Shown one piece after another: positions 53,290 to 62,689 of a stretch of 64,000 bases of DNA. A program made the position numbers and the translations under genes. The stretch spans positions 434,001 through 498,000 of the forward strand of contig NZ_JAEDAE010000002.1 in NCBI RefSeq assembly GCF_016056375.1, read 5' to 3'. The stretch's first letter is position 1. Each line of letters starts with the position of its first letter. Under the pieces are notes generated by a model, which had not been told where the DNA came from, ran no database searches, and saw only the letters and a program-made list of their open reading frames with translations. Source of the DNA: Hymenobacter negativus. GTDB taxonomy: Bacteria > Bacteroidota > Bacteroidia > Cytophagales > Hymenobacteraceae.

Positions 53290-55362
53290 ATGTTTTCAAC
53301 TTCTCTTGTGCGGCGGCTGAGCTTGGCCGCCCTCGGCCTGGGCAGCCTGGCTGCCACGGTAGCGGCCGGCCCGCCCACCAAAACCGGTCCCACGCCCCCG
53401 CAGAAAGGCGTCGGCATCAACATCGCCAACATCGACCCGTCGGTAAAGCCCTGCGAGGACTTCTTCCACTACGCGTCGGGCAACTGGCTCAAAAACAACC
53501 CGATTCCGGCCGCTGAGTCGCGCTGGGGTTCGTTCAACGAGCTGGCCAACAACAACAACGCCACCCTGCGCGCCATTCTGGAGCAGGCGGCCAAAAACGC
53601 CCCGAAAGCGGCCAAGGGCTCGAATGCTCAGAAGGTGGGCGACTTCTACGCCTCGGCCATGGACTCGGCCGCTATCGAAGCCGCAGGTCTGAAATACCTC
53701 AAGCCGCACCTCGACCGCATCATGGCCATCAACAGCCTGGCCGACGAGCAAAAATTCCTGGCCGACCCCAAAGCCCACGCGGGTAGCGTGTGGTTTGGCT
53801 CGGGTGTGGGGCAGGACGAAAAAATCAGCACCCAGTACGCCGTGTATCTCGGCCAGGGTGGCCTGTCGTTGCCCGACCGCGACTACTACCTGAAAGACGA
53901 CGCCCGCTCGAAAGCCATTCGCGCCGCCTACCAGAACTACCAGGTCAACATCTTCAAAATGCTGGGCGACGACCAGGCCACGGCCGAGAAAAACGCCGCC
54001 GCCGTTACCCGCATCGAAACCCGCCTGGCCAAAGCCAGCAAGAGCCGCGTGGACCTGCGCGACCCCTACGCCAACTACAACAAGATGTCGGTGGCCGACG
54101 CCAACGCCGCCTACCCCAACTTGGCCCTGCCCATGCTGTTGAAGGACGGTGGCCTGGGTGCGGCCAAAGAAGTAATTGTGGGTCAGCCTGACTTCCTGAA
54201 AGAAGTGAGCGTGATGCTGAAGGACGAGCCCCTGGCCGACCAGAAGCAGTACCTGCGCTGGCACCTGGTGAGCAGCTCCACCGCCGCCCTGCCCAAGGCC
54301 TACGGCGATGAAGCTTTCAAATACCAGCAGGTGCTGAGCGGCGCCAAGAAGCAGCAGCCCCGCTGGAAGCGCATGCTAGGCTCGACGGACCGCGCCCTGG
54401 GCGAGGCGTTCGGCCAGCTCTACGTGGACAAGGCGTTTTCGCCCGCTGCCAAGGCCAAGGCCAAGCAGATGATTGAAAACCTGCGCGTGGCCTACGCCGA
54501 GCGTATTCAGGCCACCGACTGGATGAGCGCCGCCACCAAAAAGGAGGCCCTCGTCAAGCTCAACGCTTTTGTGGTAAAGATTGGCTACCCCGATAAGTGG
54601 AAGGACTACTCGAGCCTGAACATCAGCCGCGAAAGCTACCTCAACAACCTGTTTGCCGCTCAGGAGTGGGCCAACCGGGAAGAAATCAGCAAGTTTGGCA
54701 AGCCGATTGACCGCACCGAGTGGGGCATGACCCCACCCACGGTGAATGCCTACTACAACCCGCCGATGAACGAGATTGTATTCCCGGCCGGCATCCTGCA
54801 GCCCCCGTTCTTCGACGCCAAGGCTGACGACGCGGTGAACTACGGTGGCATCGGCGCTGTGATTGGCCACGAAATGACCCACGGCTTCGACGACCAGGGC
54901 CGCCAGTACGACTCCAAAGGCAACCTGCGCGACTGGTGGACCAAGGAAGACGCTGCCAAATTCAACGCCAAAGCCGACATCGTAGGCAAGCAGTTCGATG
55001 CTTTCTCGCCGCTGGACTCGGTGCACGTGAACGGCAAGCTGACGATGGGCGAGAACCTCGCCGACCTCGGCGGCCTCACCATTGCCTACCAGGCATTCGA
55101 GAAGACGGCGCAAGCCAAAGGCGGCCAGAAAATCGACGGTTTCACGCCCGAGCAGCGCTTCTTCCTCGCCTACGGCCAGATTTGGCGCACCAACACCCGC
55201 GACGAGTACATCCGCCAGCAGGTGCAGACCGACCCGCACTCGCCCGCCATGTACCGCACCAACGGCCCGCTGATGAACATGCCCGAGTTCTACAAAGCCT
55301 TTGGTTGCCAGGACGGCAACAAGATGATGCGCCCCACGGCCGAACGCTCCAAAATCTGGTAA
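53290..55362 (+). CDS. M13-family zinc metallopeptidase (neprilysin-like), copy 1
   Basis: A 690-residue exported endopeptidase. The start at 53290 gives a signal peptide (LVRRLSLAALGLGSLAATVA). The N-terminal M13 domain opens with DPSVKPCEDFFHYASGNWLK. The zinc site is complete: His527-Glu528-x-x-His531 in GHEMTHGFDDQG and Glu588 in GENLADLGG; the substrate-binding NAYYNPPMNEIVFPAGIL is present. It cuts peptides in the periplasm or outside the cell. A TACCTTCA box (53247-53254) is a possible -7 element. The next gene is a close paralogue in the same direction. Confidence 0.95.
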   Translation: MFSTSLVRRLSLAALGLGSLAATVAAGPPTKTGPTPPQKGVGINIANIDPSVKPCEDFFHYASGNWLKNNPIPAAESRWGSFNELANNNNATLRAILEQAAKNAPKAAKGSNAQKVGDFYASAMDSAAIEAAGLKYLKPHLDRIMAINSLADEQKFLADPKAHAGSVWFGSGVGQDEKISTQYAVYLGQGGLSLPDRDYYLKDDARSKAIRAAYQNYQVNIFKMLGDDQATAEKNAAAVTRIETRLAKASKSRVDLRDPYANYNKMSVADANAAYPNLALPMLLKDGGLGAAKEVIVGQPDFLKEVSVMLKDEPLADQKQYLRWHLVSSSTAALPKAYGDEAFKYQQVLSGAKKQQPRWKRMLGSTDRALGEAFGQLYVDKAFSPAAKAKAKQMIENLRVAYAERIQATDWMSAATKKEALVKLNAFVVKIGYPDKWKDYSSLNISRESYLNNLFAAQEWANREEISKFGKPIDRTEWGMTPPTVNAYYNPPMNEIVFPAGILQPPFFDAKADDAVNYGGIGAVIGHEMTHGFDDQGRQYDSKGNLRDWWTKEDAAKFNAKADIVGKQFDAFSPLDSVHVNGKLTMGENLADLGGLTIAYQAFEKTAQAKGGQKIDGFTPEQRFFLAYGQIWRTNTRDEYIRQQVQTDPHSPAMYRTNGPLMNMPEFYKAFGCQDGNKMMRPTAERSKIW

Positions 55363-55389
55363 GTCGGCTGATTTGAGCGAAAACCTTAG

Positions 55390-55486
55390 AACGTCATGCT
55401 GAGCTAAGTCGAAGCATCGCTACCGCAAGAGTAAAATTGTTTACTTGCGCAGTGGAGATGCTTCGGCAAGCTCAGCATGACGTTCT
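55390..55486. repeat. Paired inverted repeat between the two M13 genes
   Basis: AACGTCATGCTGAGCTAAGTCG... (55390-55418) and 55457-55484 are near reverse complements, with a few changes in the middle of the arm. The AACGTCATG end recurs at 62585-62689, so both are members of one dispersed family. Confidence 0.8.
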
Positions 55487-55521
55487 TTTTTGTTTCTAAT
55501 CCTTTTTCTTCCCAATCAACT

Positions 55522-57624
55522 ATGTCTAACCATTCCTTTGCCGGCCGCGTGGCACTATCGGCGGCGGTGCTGGCCCTGGTGGCCGGCGCGGCGCAGGCCC
55601 AGACCAAAATCAAAACCAAGAGCAGCAGCGACGGCAAGCAGAAAACCACCGTGCCGGCCACCGTGGGCCAGACGGGCACCGGCATCTCGCTGGCCAACAT
55701 GGACAAGTCGGTGTCGCCGTGCGACAACTTCTTTCAGTTTGCTTCGGGTACCTGGCTGAAAAACAACCCCATCCCGGCCGCCGAAACCCGTTGGGGCGCT
55801 TTCAACGAGCTGGCCGACCGCAACCAGGCCATCGAGCGCCGCATTCTGGAGAAAGCCGCCAACGACCGCATGGCCAAGCCCGGCACCAACCTCCAGAAAG
55901 TAGGCGACTTTTACGCCGCCGCCATGGATTCGATGGCCATCGAAAAAGCCGGCCTGAAGTACCTGCAGCCGCGCCTCAACCAGATTGCCGCCATCAACGA
56001 CCTGCCCACCATGCAGCACTACCTGGCCGACCCCCGCTCGTTCGGGACCGGCTGGTACGGCTTCGGCGTGAGCCAGGACAGCAAAAACAGCACGCAGTAC
56101 GCCGTGCGCATGGGCCAGGGTGGCCTGTCGCTGCCCGACCGCGACTACTACCTGAAGGACGACGCCCGCTCGAAAGCCATTCGCGCCGCCTACCAGAACT
56201 ACCAGGTCAACATCTTCAAGATGCTGGGCGACGACCAGGCCACGGCCGAGAAAAACGCCGCCGCCGTTACCCGCATCGAAACCCGCCTGGCCAAAGCCTC
56301 CCGCAGCCGCGTGGCCCTGCGCGAGCGCGAGAAGAACTACAACAAGATGACGGTAGAGCAGGCCACGGCCGACTACCCAAACCTGAACATCCCACTGCTG
56401 CTCAAGGACAGTGGGCTGAATGGCGTGAAGGAAATCATCGTGGGCCAGCCCGAATTCCTGACCGAGGTGAGCACCATGTTCAAAGAAGAGCCGTTGGCCG
56501 ACCAGAAGCAATACCTGCGCTGGCACCTGGTGAGCGGCGTGACCTCGGCCCTGCCCAAAGCCTACGGCGATGAAACTTTCAAATTCAGCCAGGTGCTCAC
56601 GGGGGCCAAGCAGCAGCAGCCCCGCTGGAAGCGTGCCCTCCGCGCTACCGACGGAGCGCTGGGTGAAGCTTTTGGCCAACTCTACGTAGACGAGGCGTTC
56701 AGCCCGGCCGCCAAGGCCCGCGCCAAGGTGATGGTGGAAAACCTGCGTCAGGCCTATGCCGAGCGCATTCAGGCCACCGAGTGGATGAGCGCCGCCACCA
56801 AAGCCGAGGCGCTGAAAAAGCTCAATGCCTTCGCCGTAAAAATCGGTTATCCCGACAAATGGAAGGATTATTCGGCCCTGAAAATTTCGCGTGAAAGTGC
56901 GCTTAACAACCTGTTTGCCACGGCCGAATGGGCGTCGAAAGACAACCTGAGCAAGTTTGGCAAGCCGATTGACCGCGGCGAATGGGGCATGACCCCGCCC
57001 ACGGTAAATGCTTACTACAACTCGAGCATGAACGAAATTGTGTTCCCGGCCGGCATTTTGCAGCCCCCGTTCTACGACCCCAAGGCCGATGATGCGGTGA
57101 ACTACGGCGGCATCGGCGCCGTGATTGGCCACGAGATGACCCACGGCTTCGACGACCAGGGCCGCAAATCGGACGCCAGCGGCAACCTGCGCGACTGGTG
57201 GACCAAGGAGGACGGCGAGAAATTTATGGCCAAAGCCGCCGTGGTGGGCAAGCAGTTTGATGCTTTCTCGCCGCTGGACTCGGTGCACGTGAACGGCAAC
57301 CTGACGATGGGCGAAAACCTCGCCGACCTTGGCGGCCTCACCATCGCGCACCAAGCCTTCCAGAAAACGGCGCAGGCCAAGGCCGGCAAGCCGATTGACG
57401 GCTTCACGCCAGAGCAGCGCTTCTTCTTGGGCTACGCCCAAATCTGGCGCTCGAACCAGCGCCCGGAAGCCCTGCGCCAGCAGATTCAGACCGACCCGCA
57501 CTCGCCCGGCCAGTACCGCACCAACGGTCCGCTGCAAAACATGCCGGAGTTTCACCAGGCCTTTGGCTGCAAGGAAGGCGACAAGATGGTGCGCTCCGCC
57601 GCCGACCGCGCCAAAATCTGGTAA
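55522..57624 (+). CDS. M13-family zinc metallopeptidase (neprilysin-like), copy 2
   Basis: A 700-residue tandem paralogue of the preceding gene. ATG 55522 gives a signal peptide (FAGRVALSAAVLALVAGAAQA) followed by a Lys/Ser/Thr-rich linker that copy 1 lacks. The zinc site is His537-Glu538-x-x-His541 (GHEMTHGFDDQG) with Glu598 in GENLADLGG; NAYYNSSMNEIVFPAGIL replaces PPM by SSM. Positions 56113-56298 are almost identical to 53851-54036 of copy 1 even at silent sites, while flanks diverge, which suggests gene conversion. Both copies look active and may differ in substrate. Confidence 0.95.
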   Translation: MSNHSFAGRVALSAAVLALVAGAAQAQTKIKTKSSSDGKQKTTVPATVGQTGTGISLANMDKSVSPCDNFFQFASGTWLKNNPIPAAETRWGAFNELADRNQAIERRILEKAANDRMAKPGTNLQKVGDFYAAAMDSMAIEKAGLKYLQPRLNQIAAINDLPTMQHYLADPRSFGTGWYGFGVSQDSKNSTQYAVRMGQGGLSLPDRDYYLKDDARSKAIRAAYQNYQVNIFKMLGDDQATAEKNAAAVTRIETRLAKASRSRVALREREKNYNKMTVEQATADYPNLNIPLLLKDSGLNGVKEIIVGQPEFLTEVSTMFKEEPLADQKQYLRWHLVSGVTSALPKAYGDETFKFSQVLTGAKQQQPRWKRALRATDGALGEAFGQLYVDEAFSPAAKARAKVMVENLRQAYAERIQATEWMSAATKAEALKKLNAFAVKIGYPDKWKDYSALKISRESALNNLFATAEWASKDNLSKFGKPIDRGEWGMTPPTVNAYYNSSMNEIVFPAGILQPPFYDPKADDAVNYGGIGAVIGHEMTHGFDDQGRKSDASGNLRDWWTKEDGEKFMAKAAVVGKQFDAFSPLDSVHVNGNLTMGENLADLGGLTIAHQAFQKTAQAKAGKPIDGFTPEQRFFLGYAQIWRSNQRPEALRQQIQTDPHSPGQYRTNGPLQNMPEFHQAFGCKEGDKMVRSAADRAKIW

Positions 57625-57686
57625 GCTGTTTGCACTAGGATAATTGAATCACGCACGGGAAACTGTTTCCGCGCCCGATACGAGAA

Positions 57687-57716
57687 GGTCCGCTCCCCCT
57701 GGGGGCGGGCCTTTTT
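57687..57716 (+). terminator. Terminator after M13 copy 2
   Basis: AAGGTCCGCTCCCCC pairs with GGGGGCGGGCCTT (one small mismatch) and is followed by TTT. Just after it, 57725-57744 holds a half copy of the TGTCATTGCGAG repeat family. Confidence 0.65.
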
Positions 57717-57753
57717 ACGTAAAAGCGCTCCACTCGCAATGACAGGCGGTGCC

Positions 57754-58497
57754 TCACTTCACCACTTCCACCTTCATGGTGATGTCCTTCACCGGCCACT
57801 TGTCGGATTCGACGGGTTCGTTGGAAATCTTGTCCACTACGTCCTGGCCTTCGATGACTTCACCGAACACCGTGTATTGGCCATCGAGCGAGGGCACGCC
57901 GCCCACGGCGGCATAGGCTTTCACCTGCGCGGGCGTGAGCTTGCGGCCGGCCATGGCCTGCGACTGGAACGGGGCCATTTTTTCGCCCACCACGAAGTAA
58001 AAATCGGTATTGGACGACAGGCGGCCGGGGTTCTGCTCGTCATCGTAGCGGGCCATGCCCAGGGCGCCTTTGTGGTGGAAGTGCTCTGGCCGAATTTCAG
58101 GCGGCAGGCGGTAGCGCTTCAGCCGGATGGTGCGGGCGTTGTAGGTCTGGCCGCCCTGCACCGCAAAATTCTTCACCACGCGGTTGAACATGGTTTCGTC
58201 GAACACGCCCTTGCGGGCCAGCAGCAGGAAATTGGCCTTGTGAATGGGCGTATCGTCGTACAGCCGCACCCGGATGTTGCCCAGCCGCGTCTTCACCAAT
58301 ACTTCGGAGCCGGGGTATTGCTTGCCGTAGGCCAGCAGCGCGGCCGGCGCGGCGCTGTCGGTGAGGGTAGCCAGGTCGGGGCCGGGCACCACGGGCCTGG
58401 CAGTGGTGGGGGCGGTGGCCGGCGGGGCCTGGTTGCAGGCGGCCAGCAGGCCCAGGCCGAGCAGCAGGCGGCCAGCAGAGAAAACAGATGTACGCAT
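57754..58497 (-). CDS. Cyclophilin-type peptidyl-prolyl isomerase, lipoprotein
   Basis: A 247-residue envelope lipoprotein (signal LLLGLGLLAAC, Cys21) that catalyses proline cis-trans isomerisation and helps fold exported proteins. After a Pro/Thr-rich linker, the cyclophilin domain spans about residues 70-245: VKTRLGNIRVRLYDDTPIHK, NFLLLARKGVFDETMFNRVV, then NFAVQGGQ with the active-site region, and GQYTVFGEVIEGQDVVDKIS near the end. An insert at about 130-175 (EIRPEHFHHKGALGMARYDD) lengthens one loop, as seen in other Bacteroidota cyclophilins. Confidence 0.94.
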   Translation of the reverse strand: MRTSVFSAGRLLLGLGLLAACNQAPPATAPTTARPVVPGPDLATLTDSAAPAALLAYGKQYPGSEVLVKTRLGNIRVRLYDDTPIHKANFLLLARKGVFDETMFNRVVKNFAVQGGQTYNARTIRLKRYRLPPEIRPEHFHHKGALGMARYDDEQNPGRLSSNTDFYFVVGEKMAPFQSQAMAGRKLTPAQVKAYAAVGGVPSLDGQYTVFGEVIEGQDVVDKISNEPVESDKWPVKDITMKVEVVK

Positions 58498-58564
58498 AGC
58501 GGTGGGGCCGAAAAGTGGCCCAAGGTAAGACGAGGAGCCGGCCTTATCGGTTGGCTCAAGCCCA

Positions 58565-58592
58565 AAAAAGCCCGCGCTGTGAAGCGCGGGCT
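58565..58592. terminator. Hairpin terminator
   Basis: AAAGCCCGCGCT pairs perfectly with AGCGCGGGCTTT around GTGA. It lies upstream of the cyclophilin gene and 30 bases past the stop of the S1/P1-like gene on the minus strand, so it ends that gene. Confidence 0.7.
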
Positions 58593-58621
58593 TTCAGGTC
58601 GAAATTATTACTCAGGCGAGC

Positions 58622-59821
58622 TTACCAGGACGGCGTGCTGGCTTTCTGCTTGGCTTTTTCGCTGCCGGCCTTGGTTTTTACCTTCACCTTTACTTTCTCC
58701 ACCGGAGCGGCGGGAGTGGTAGCGGCGGCAGGTGCAGCGGGCGTGGGCTCGGGTGTCGCTTCGGCTTCGGCGGGCGGCTCGGCCATGTCTTTGGCCGATT
58801 TGATTTCGTCCACCGCTTCCACCTTTTTCACCTTTTGCTGGGCCAGCAGGAGCTGGTCCTGGGCCAGGGTGTTCTTTTTCCAGGCCGAAACTTCGGTGCT
58901 GAGCTTCTCTTTTTCTTCCTTGGTGGGCTTGCTGGGCGTCATCATGCTGCCGAGGTCGGGCTTGCCTGCGTCCTGCCAAGCCGTGAGCCAGAGCGAGGCC
59001 ACCATGGTGGTGGCTTCCTTCATGCGGTTATCCACCATGCCGCCCACTTCCTTTTCGTACTCGGCCGCGAAGGCGTCAGAGTAGCGGCGCGAGGTTTTGC
59101 CGTACTTGTGCGAGAACGTGAAGCGCACGTCAGGCTTCATCACTTTCTCGATTTTGCTGGCCCGGTCAAAGGTTTCGCCCAGGAAGCCGTAGCTGCGCTG
59201 CACCGTGGTCCAAACGGCATTCAGCGGGTCTTTGATGTACTTGGCGTCCTCGGCCGTGAGGTTGTAGTCGTTGATGTATTTCTCGGGCAACTGGCTTTCC
59301 CAGAGGCTGTGCAGGCCCTTCTGGTCGGTGAGCTGGCCGTCGTAGTTAATGGTGGTGTGCAGCGGCACAAACGAGTCGGCCACGTAGTGGCTCAGCTCGG
59401 CCGAGTACTTCACGATGTTCAGCGTATCGCGCTGGCGGAAGGCCTCGGTCAGGTTGTCCTTCATCTCCAGTATCACCCACGGCACGGTGCCGTACTTCTT
59501 AAGCGTATCGGCCGAGAACTTGGCCACGGCCTCGTCGTACTGGCGCGGCATCTTGCCGAAAGGGTTGCTTTCGGAGTAATGGTCCATGTCGATGAAGTGC
59601 TTGGGCGCTTCGGTGGGGTCGTCGTTGCGGCGCTCGTCGGGGGCAGTGCTCAGGCGCACTACCTCGGCCATGTGGCGGAAGTAAAAGGCCTGCATGGTGG
59701 CCGGCAGCTCGTACACGGCAATCTGCGTGATGGTGCGGTGGCCGAAAAAGCCCCAGCCGCTCGCGGTGCCGTGGGCCAGGATGAGGGCCGCGAGCAGCAG
59801 CGGCAACAACGTTTTTTTCAT
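58622..59821 (-). CDS. Secreted S1/P1 nuclease or zinc phospholipase C-fold protein
   Basis: A 399-residue exported protein. The signal peptide ends at TASG and leaves Trp at the mature N-terminus (WGFFGHRTITQIAVYELP), the typical zinc-binding start of S1/P1 nucleases and zinc-dependent phospholipase C. HFIDMDHYS, ELSHYVADSFVPLHTTINYD and GLHSLWESQLPE supply further His/Asp ligands. The C-terminal 90 residues are a Lys/Glu/Ala/Pro-rich, low-complexity tail. ATG 59821 is used because it gives the signal peptide. Whether it cuts nucleic acid or phospholipid cannot be decided. Confidence 0.85.
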   Translation of the reverse strand: MKKTLLPLLLAALILAHGTASGWGFFGHRTITQIAVYELPATMQAFYFRHMAEVVRLSTAPDERRNDDPTEAPKHFIDMDHYSESNPFGKMPRQYDEAVAKFSADTLKKYGTVPWVILEMKDNLTEAFRQRDTLNIVKYSAELSHYVADSFVPLHTTINYDGQLTDQKGLHSLWESQLPEKYINDYNLTAEDAKYIKDPLNAVWTTVQRSYGFLGETFDRASKIEKVMKPDVRFTFSHKYGKTSRRYSDAFAAEYEKEVGGMVDNRMKEATTMVASLWLTAWQDAGKPDLGSMMTPSKPTKEEKEKLSTEVSAWKKNTLAQDQLLLAQQKVKKVEAVDEIKSAKDMAEPPAEAEATPEPTPAAPAAATTPAAPVEKVKVKVKTKAGSEKAKQKASTPSW

Positions 59822-59903
59822 GAATGCGGGAATGATTACGGGACCCGGGATAGTTCCCCTGGCCAAAGTTCGGCACTGGCCGTCACATTCAGAAGCCCTG
59901 ACC

Positions 59904-59936
59904 TTGGGGGCGCCATTAGGGCGTCCCGTACCTTCG
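59904..59936 (+). promoter_or_regulatory. Candidate promoter for gene at 59954
   Basis: TTGG (59904-59907), 21 bases, then TACCTTCG (59929-59936). The -7 box has one mismatch to TAnnTTTG and the spacing is in range. The ATG follows 17 bases later. Confidence 0.35.
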
Positions 59937-59953
59937 CGGCTCAAATAGCTGAT

Positions 59954-60568
59954 ATGAACTACACGCGTCGCTTGTTAGTAGGAGTATTGAGTTTGCTGGC
60001 CGCACCGGCCGCCGCCCAGATATTCACCATCCCGCCCGGGGCCTACCGCACCGGCGCGGCCTACCACCGCAAGCAGCCCCAGCCTGCCGGCCTCGATGCC
60101 ACTTACCCCGACAAGCGCGGTCAGCTGGTGGTAGTGGTGCCGCGCGGCACCAAAACCGCCAAGCTGCGCGTGGCTCCCGACAGCGTGTGGGGCTACGTGT
60201 CGGCCAAGGGCCGCACCTTCCGCCTGTTTCGCAATGAGGAATATCGCCTCGAATACGCTGACACGCTCTGTATCTACAGCAGCAGCAACATCATGGCTGG
60301 TAGCGACCGTGATGGCAACAATTTGCGCACGCCCGGCGCCAATGCTCTGGGGCCGTACACGGCACCGCGCTATTTCTTTAGCCGGGGCCTCAACGGACTC
60401 ATTTTTCCCCTGACCACGCGCTACCTGCGCGAAGCCTACGAGGCCAGCAACCCCGGCTTCATCGCCGCCATCGGCAGGCTAAATATCGGCCAGAGCCTGG
60501 TGGATTTCGACCGTAAAACCGGCCTGTTTCGCGTGACCACGCTATACCGCGACGAGGCCGGGCACTAA
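59954..60568 (+). CDS. Exported protein, unknown
   Basis: A 204-residue protein with a signal peptide (MNYTRRLLVGVLSLLAAPAAAQ). The mature part has DSVWGYVSAKGRTFRLFRNE followed by YADTLCIYSSSN and PRYFFSRGLNGLIFPLTTRYL, suggesting a small beta-rich domain plus a helix. No family is recognised. It overlaps the end of the convergent cinA-type gene by four bases. The long open frame upstream of 59954 is antisense to the S1/P1-like gene and is not used. Confidence 0.7.
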   Translation: MNYTRRLLVGVLSLLAAPAAAQIFTIPPGAYRTGAAYHRKQPQPAGLDATYPDKRGQLVVVVPRGTKTAKLRVAPDSVWGYVSAKGRTFRLFRNEEYRLEYADTLCIYSSSNIMAGSDRDGNNLRTPGANALGPYTAPRYFFSRGLNGLIFPLTTRYLREAYEASNPGFIAAIGRLNIGQSLVDFDRKTGLFRVTTLYRDEAGH

Positions 60569-61122
60569 TGCTTGCTGGCCGGTATCGTCTTGGCTGCCAC
60601 ATGGCTGCTGGGTACGGCCGGTGCGGCCAGGGCCGCCACTTGTCGTCGCTGCAGCAGGTCCGCAATTTTTTCGTAAACGAAATTGGCCGCCAGCTCGCGC
60701 AGCTTATCGGCGGTGCCCTCCAGTTGTGCGCGGTATTCGTGGGCGTGACCATCTACCAGGACGGTGACAAAAACGGTGCCCATGGGCTTGTCAGGCGTTT
60801 CGGAGGCGCCGGGTCCGCACAGGCCGGTCACGGCGGCGCATACATCGGCGGGCAGGTGCTGGTACAGGCCCAGCACCATTTCGTTGGTGGTTTGCTGGCT
60901 TTCGGCCGAATAGGTGGCGAGCGTGGCTTTCTTCACGCCCAGCAGGCGTTGCTTGGCCTCGGGATGGTAGGTTACCACAGACCCCAGCAGCACTTCGCTC
61001 ACGCCGGTGGCCGACGCCAGCTGCGCCGCTACCAGGCCGCAGGTGCAGCTTTCGGCCAGCGCTAAGGTGATTTTTTGCTGCAAAAACTGCTCAACCAACG
61101 CATTCAAATCAGGGGTTTTCAT
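60565..61122 (-). CDS. CinA-family nicotinamide-nucleotide amidohydrolase
   Basis: A 185-residue single-domain CinA C-terminal protein (PncC type), which deamidates nicotinamide mononucleotide to recycle NAD breakdown products. LALAESCTCGLVAAQLASAT is the catalytic Ser region (family form ESCTGG; here Cys replaces the first Gly), followed by GSVVTYHPEAKQRLLGV and CAAVTGLCGPGASETPDKPM with the glycine-rich loop. The N-terminal competence/molybdopterin domain of full-length CinA is absent, as in PncC. The last 20 residues are an Ala-rich tail. Confidence 0.92.
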   Translation of the reverse strand: MKTPDLNALVEQFLQQKITLALAESCTCGLVAAQLASATGVSEVLLGSVVTYHPEAKQRLLGVKKATLATYSAESQQTTNEMVLGLYQHLPADVCAAVTGLCGPGASETPDKPMGTVFVTVLVDGHAHEYRAQLEGTADKLRELAANFVYEKIADLLQRRQVAALAAPAVPSSHVAAKTIPASKH

Positions 61123-61248
61123 AGGATGGGGCGGACGGAGATAAGTCCTTCACATACGCCGCCGCCCGCCGCTGAGGTTGCGGCCGAGCTTACCTTATTT
61201 CTCAGTCAAAAACCGCCTAAGCACCACCGTAATGGCCGATTACAGCGG

Positions 61249-62547
61249 CTATTCCTGTCGATAAGCCACGCCGGCTTTCATCACGAACTTCGGGCGCATC
61301 AGAGCCGAAATATCCTGCAACGGGTCGCCATCCAGCGCCACGATGTCGGCCAGCTTGCCGGCCTCGATGGCCCCCAAATCGGTGGTTTCGCCTAGCAGCC
61401 CGGCGGCGTTGAGGGTGGCTGTGCGGATGGCCTCAAGCGGGCTCATGCCGGCCTCCGTCATGTAGCCGAACTCCCGGGCATTCTGGCCGTGGCGGTACAC
61501 GCCGGCATCGGTGCCAAACGCTACCCGCACGCCCGCCTTGGTGGCGCGGCTGAACGTGCCCTGCATCTTGGTACCCACATCGAGGGCTTTGCGGGCAATA
61601 ACGGGCGGAAAGTAGCCGGGCCGCAACCGTGCGGTATCGGCCACCGACTTGCCGGCGATGAGCGTGGGCACGTACCAGGTGCGGCTTTTGGCCATGAGCC
61701 GGATGGCTTCGTCGTCCATCAATGAGCCGTGGTCGATGCTGGTCACGCCGGCTCGCACGGCCCGCTTGATGCCCTCGGCGCCGTGCGCGTGGCAGGCCAC
61801 GCGCAGGCCCAAATCTTTCGCGGTTTCCACTACGGCGCGGATTTCTTCTTCGGTGTACTGCGCGCCGGTGCCGTCTTTGCTCAGGTCGAGCACGCCGCCG
61901 GTGCTGGCAATCTTGATGAGGTCGGCCCCGCGCTTAAACTGCTCGCGCACGGCCTGGCGGCACTGGTCGGGGCCGTTGGCAAGGTAAATGGGGTGGCCAG
62001 CTTTGGTGAGCTGGTCTTCGTTGAGGCCGTCGGTTTCGTCCATGTGCCCGCCGGTGGCCGAGATGGCCGTGCCCGCCGAGAAGATGCGCGGCCCCGGCAC
62101 CAGGCCCTGGGCCACGGCGTTGCGCAGGCTGGTGTTCACGCCCGAGCCGCCGCAGTCGCGCACCGTAGTGAAGCCGGCCCGCAGCGTGGTGAGGGCATAG
62201 CCTTGGGCGCGGTAGGCCACGTCGGCTGGGTTGAGGGTGAACTGCTCGCGGAAGTTGTTGCGGCTCGACTCCGATTCGAGGTGCACGTGGCAGTCGATGA
62301 GGCCGGGCAGCACGGTGCGGCTTTCGAGGTTGATAACCTTGTCCTGCGGGCCCGTGGCGGCGGTGTAGCCGGCTTGCACGGCCGTAATCCGGTCGCGCTC
62401 AACCACAATCGTTTGCTGGGCCAGCAGCTTGCCGCTGCGCACGTCCAGCAGGTGGCCGCAGTGCAGGTAGGTTTTCTGAGCGAAAGCGGTGGGGGCGGTT
62501 AGCAGAGACATGGCCGTGGCTAAAGCAGGAATAGATTTGCGCGTCAT
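61249..62547 (-). CDS. Secreted amidohydrolase, imidazolonepropionase-like family
   Basis: A 432-residue metal-dependent hydrolase with a signal peptide (LATAMSLLTAPTAFAQ). The metal site shows His87 and His89 in GLIDCHVHLES, a bridging Lys in DLIKIASTGGV, His in RVACHAHGAEG and SIDHGSLMDDE, and Asp in VAFGTDAGVY. The strands SRTVLPGLID and ADIVALDGDPLQDIS form the composite beta domain. Relatives act as prolidase-like peptidases or cyclic-amide hydrolases; the substrate is not predictable. The start at 62547 lies inside a CATATG. Confidence 0.93.
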   Translation of the reverse strand: MTRKSIPALATAMSLLTAPTAFAQKTYLHCGHLLDVRSGKLLAQQTIVVERDRITAVQAGYTAATGPQDKVINLESRTVLPGLIDCHVHLESESSRNNFREQFTLNPADVAYRAQGYALTTLRAGFTTVRDCGGSGVNTSLRNAVAQGLVPGPRIFSAGTAISATGGHMDETDGLNEDQLTKAGHPIYLANGPDQCRQAVREQFKRGADLIKIASTGGVLDLSKDGTGAQYTEEEIRAVVETAKDLGLRVACHAHGAEGIKRAVRAGVTSIDHGSLMDDEAIRLMAKSRTWYVPTLIAGKSVADTARLRPGYFPPVIARKALDVGTKMQGTFSRATKAGVRVAFGTDAGVYRHGQNAREFGYMTEAGMSPLEAIRTATLNAAGLLGETTDLGAIEAGKLADIVALDGDPLQDISALMRPKFVMKAGVAYRQE

Positions 62548-62584
62548 ATGGTGGATTGGTGGATGGGCGGAGTGGTGGTATAAA

Positions 62585-62689
62585 AGAACGTCATGGCGAG
62601 CGAAGTTGAAGCAGCTCTGTCGCGCAAGTAAACCAAACGATTCAACGAAGCGGTAGGGCTGCTTCGACTTCGCTCGGCATGACGTTCTT
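62585..62689. repeat. Paired inverted repeat, 31-bp arms
   Basis: AGAACGTCATGGCGAGCGAA... (62585-62615) and 62659-62689 are reverse complements at 29 of 31 positions. It sits between divergent genes, flanked on both sides by degenerate TGGTGGA-type tracts (62549-62579 and 62718-62752). Confidence 0.85.

Noticed and set aside
55555..57555. Long open frame on the minus strand opposite M13 copy 2
   Set aside because: Antisense shadow of a complete peptidase gene; same bias as other GC-rich shadows.
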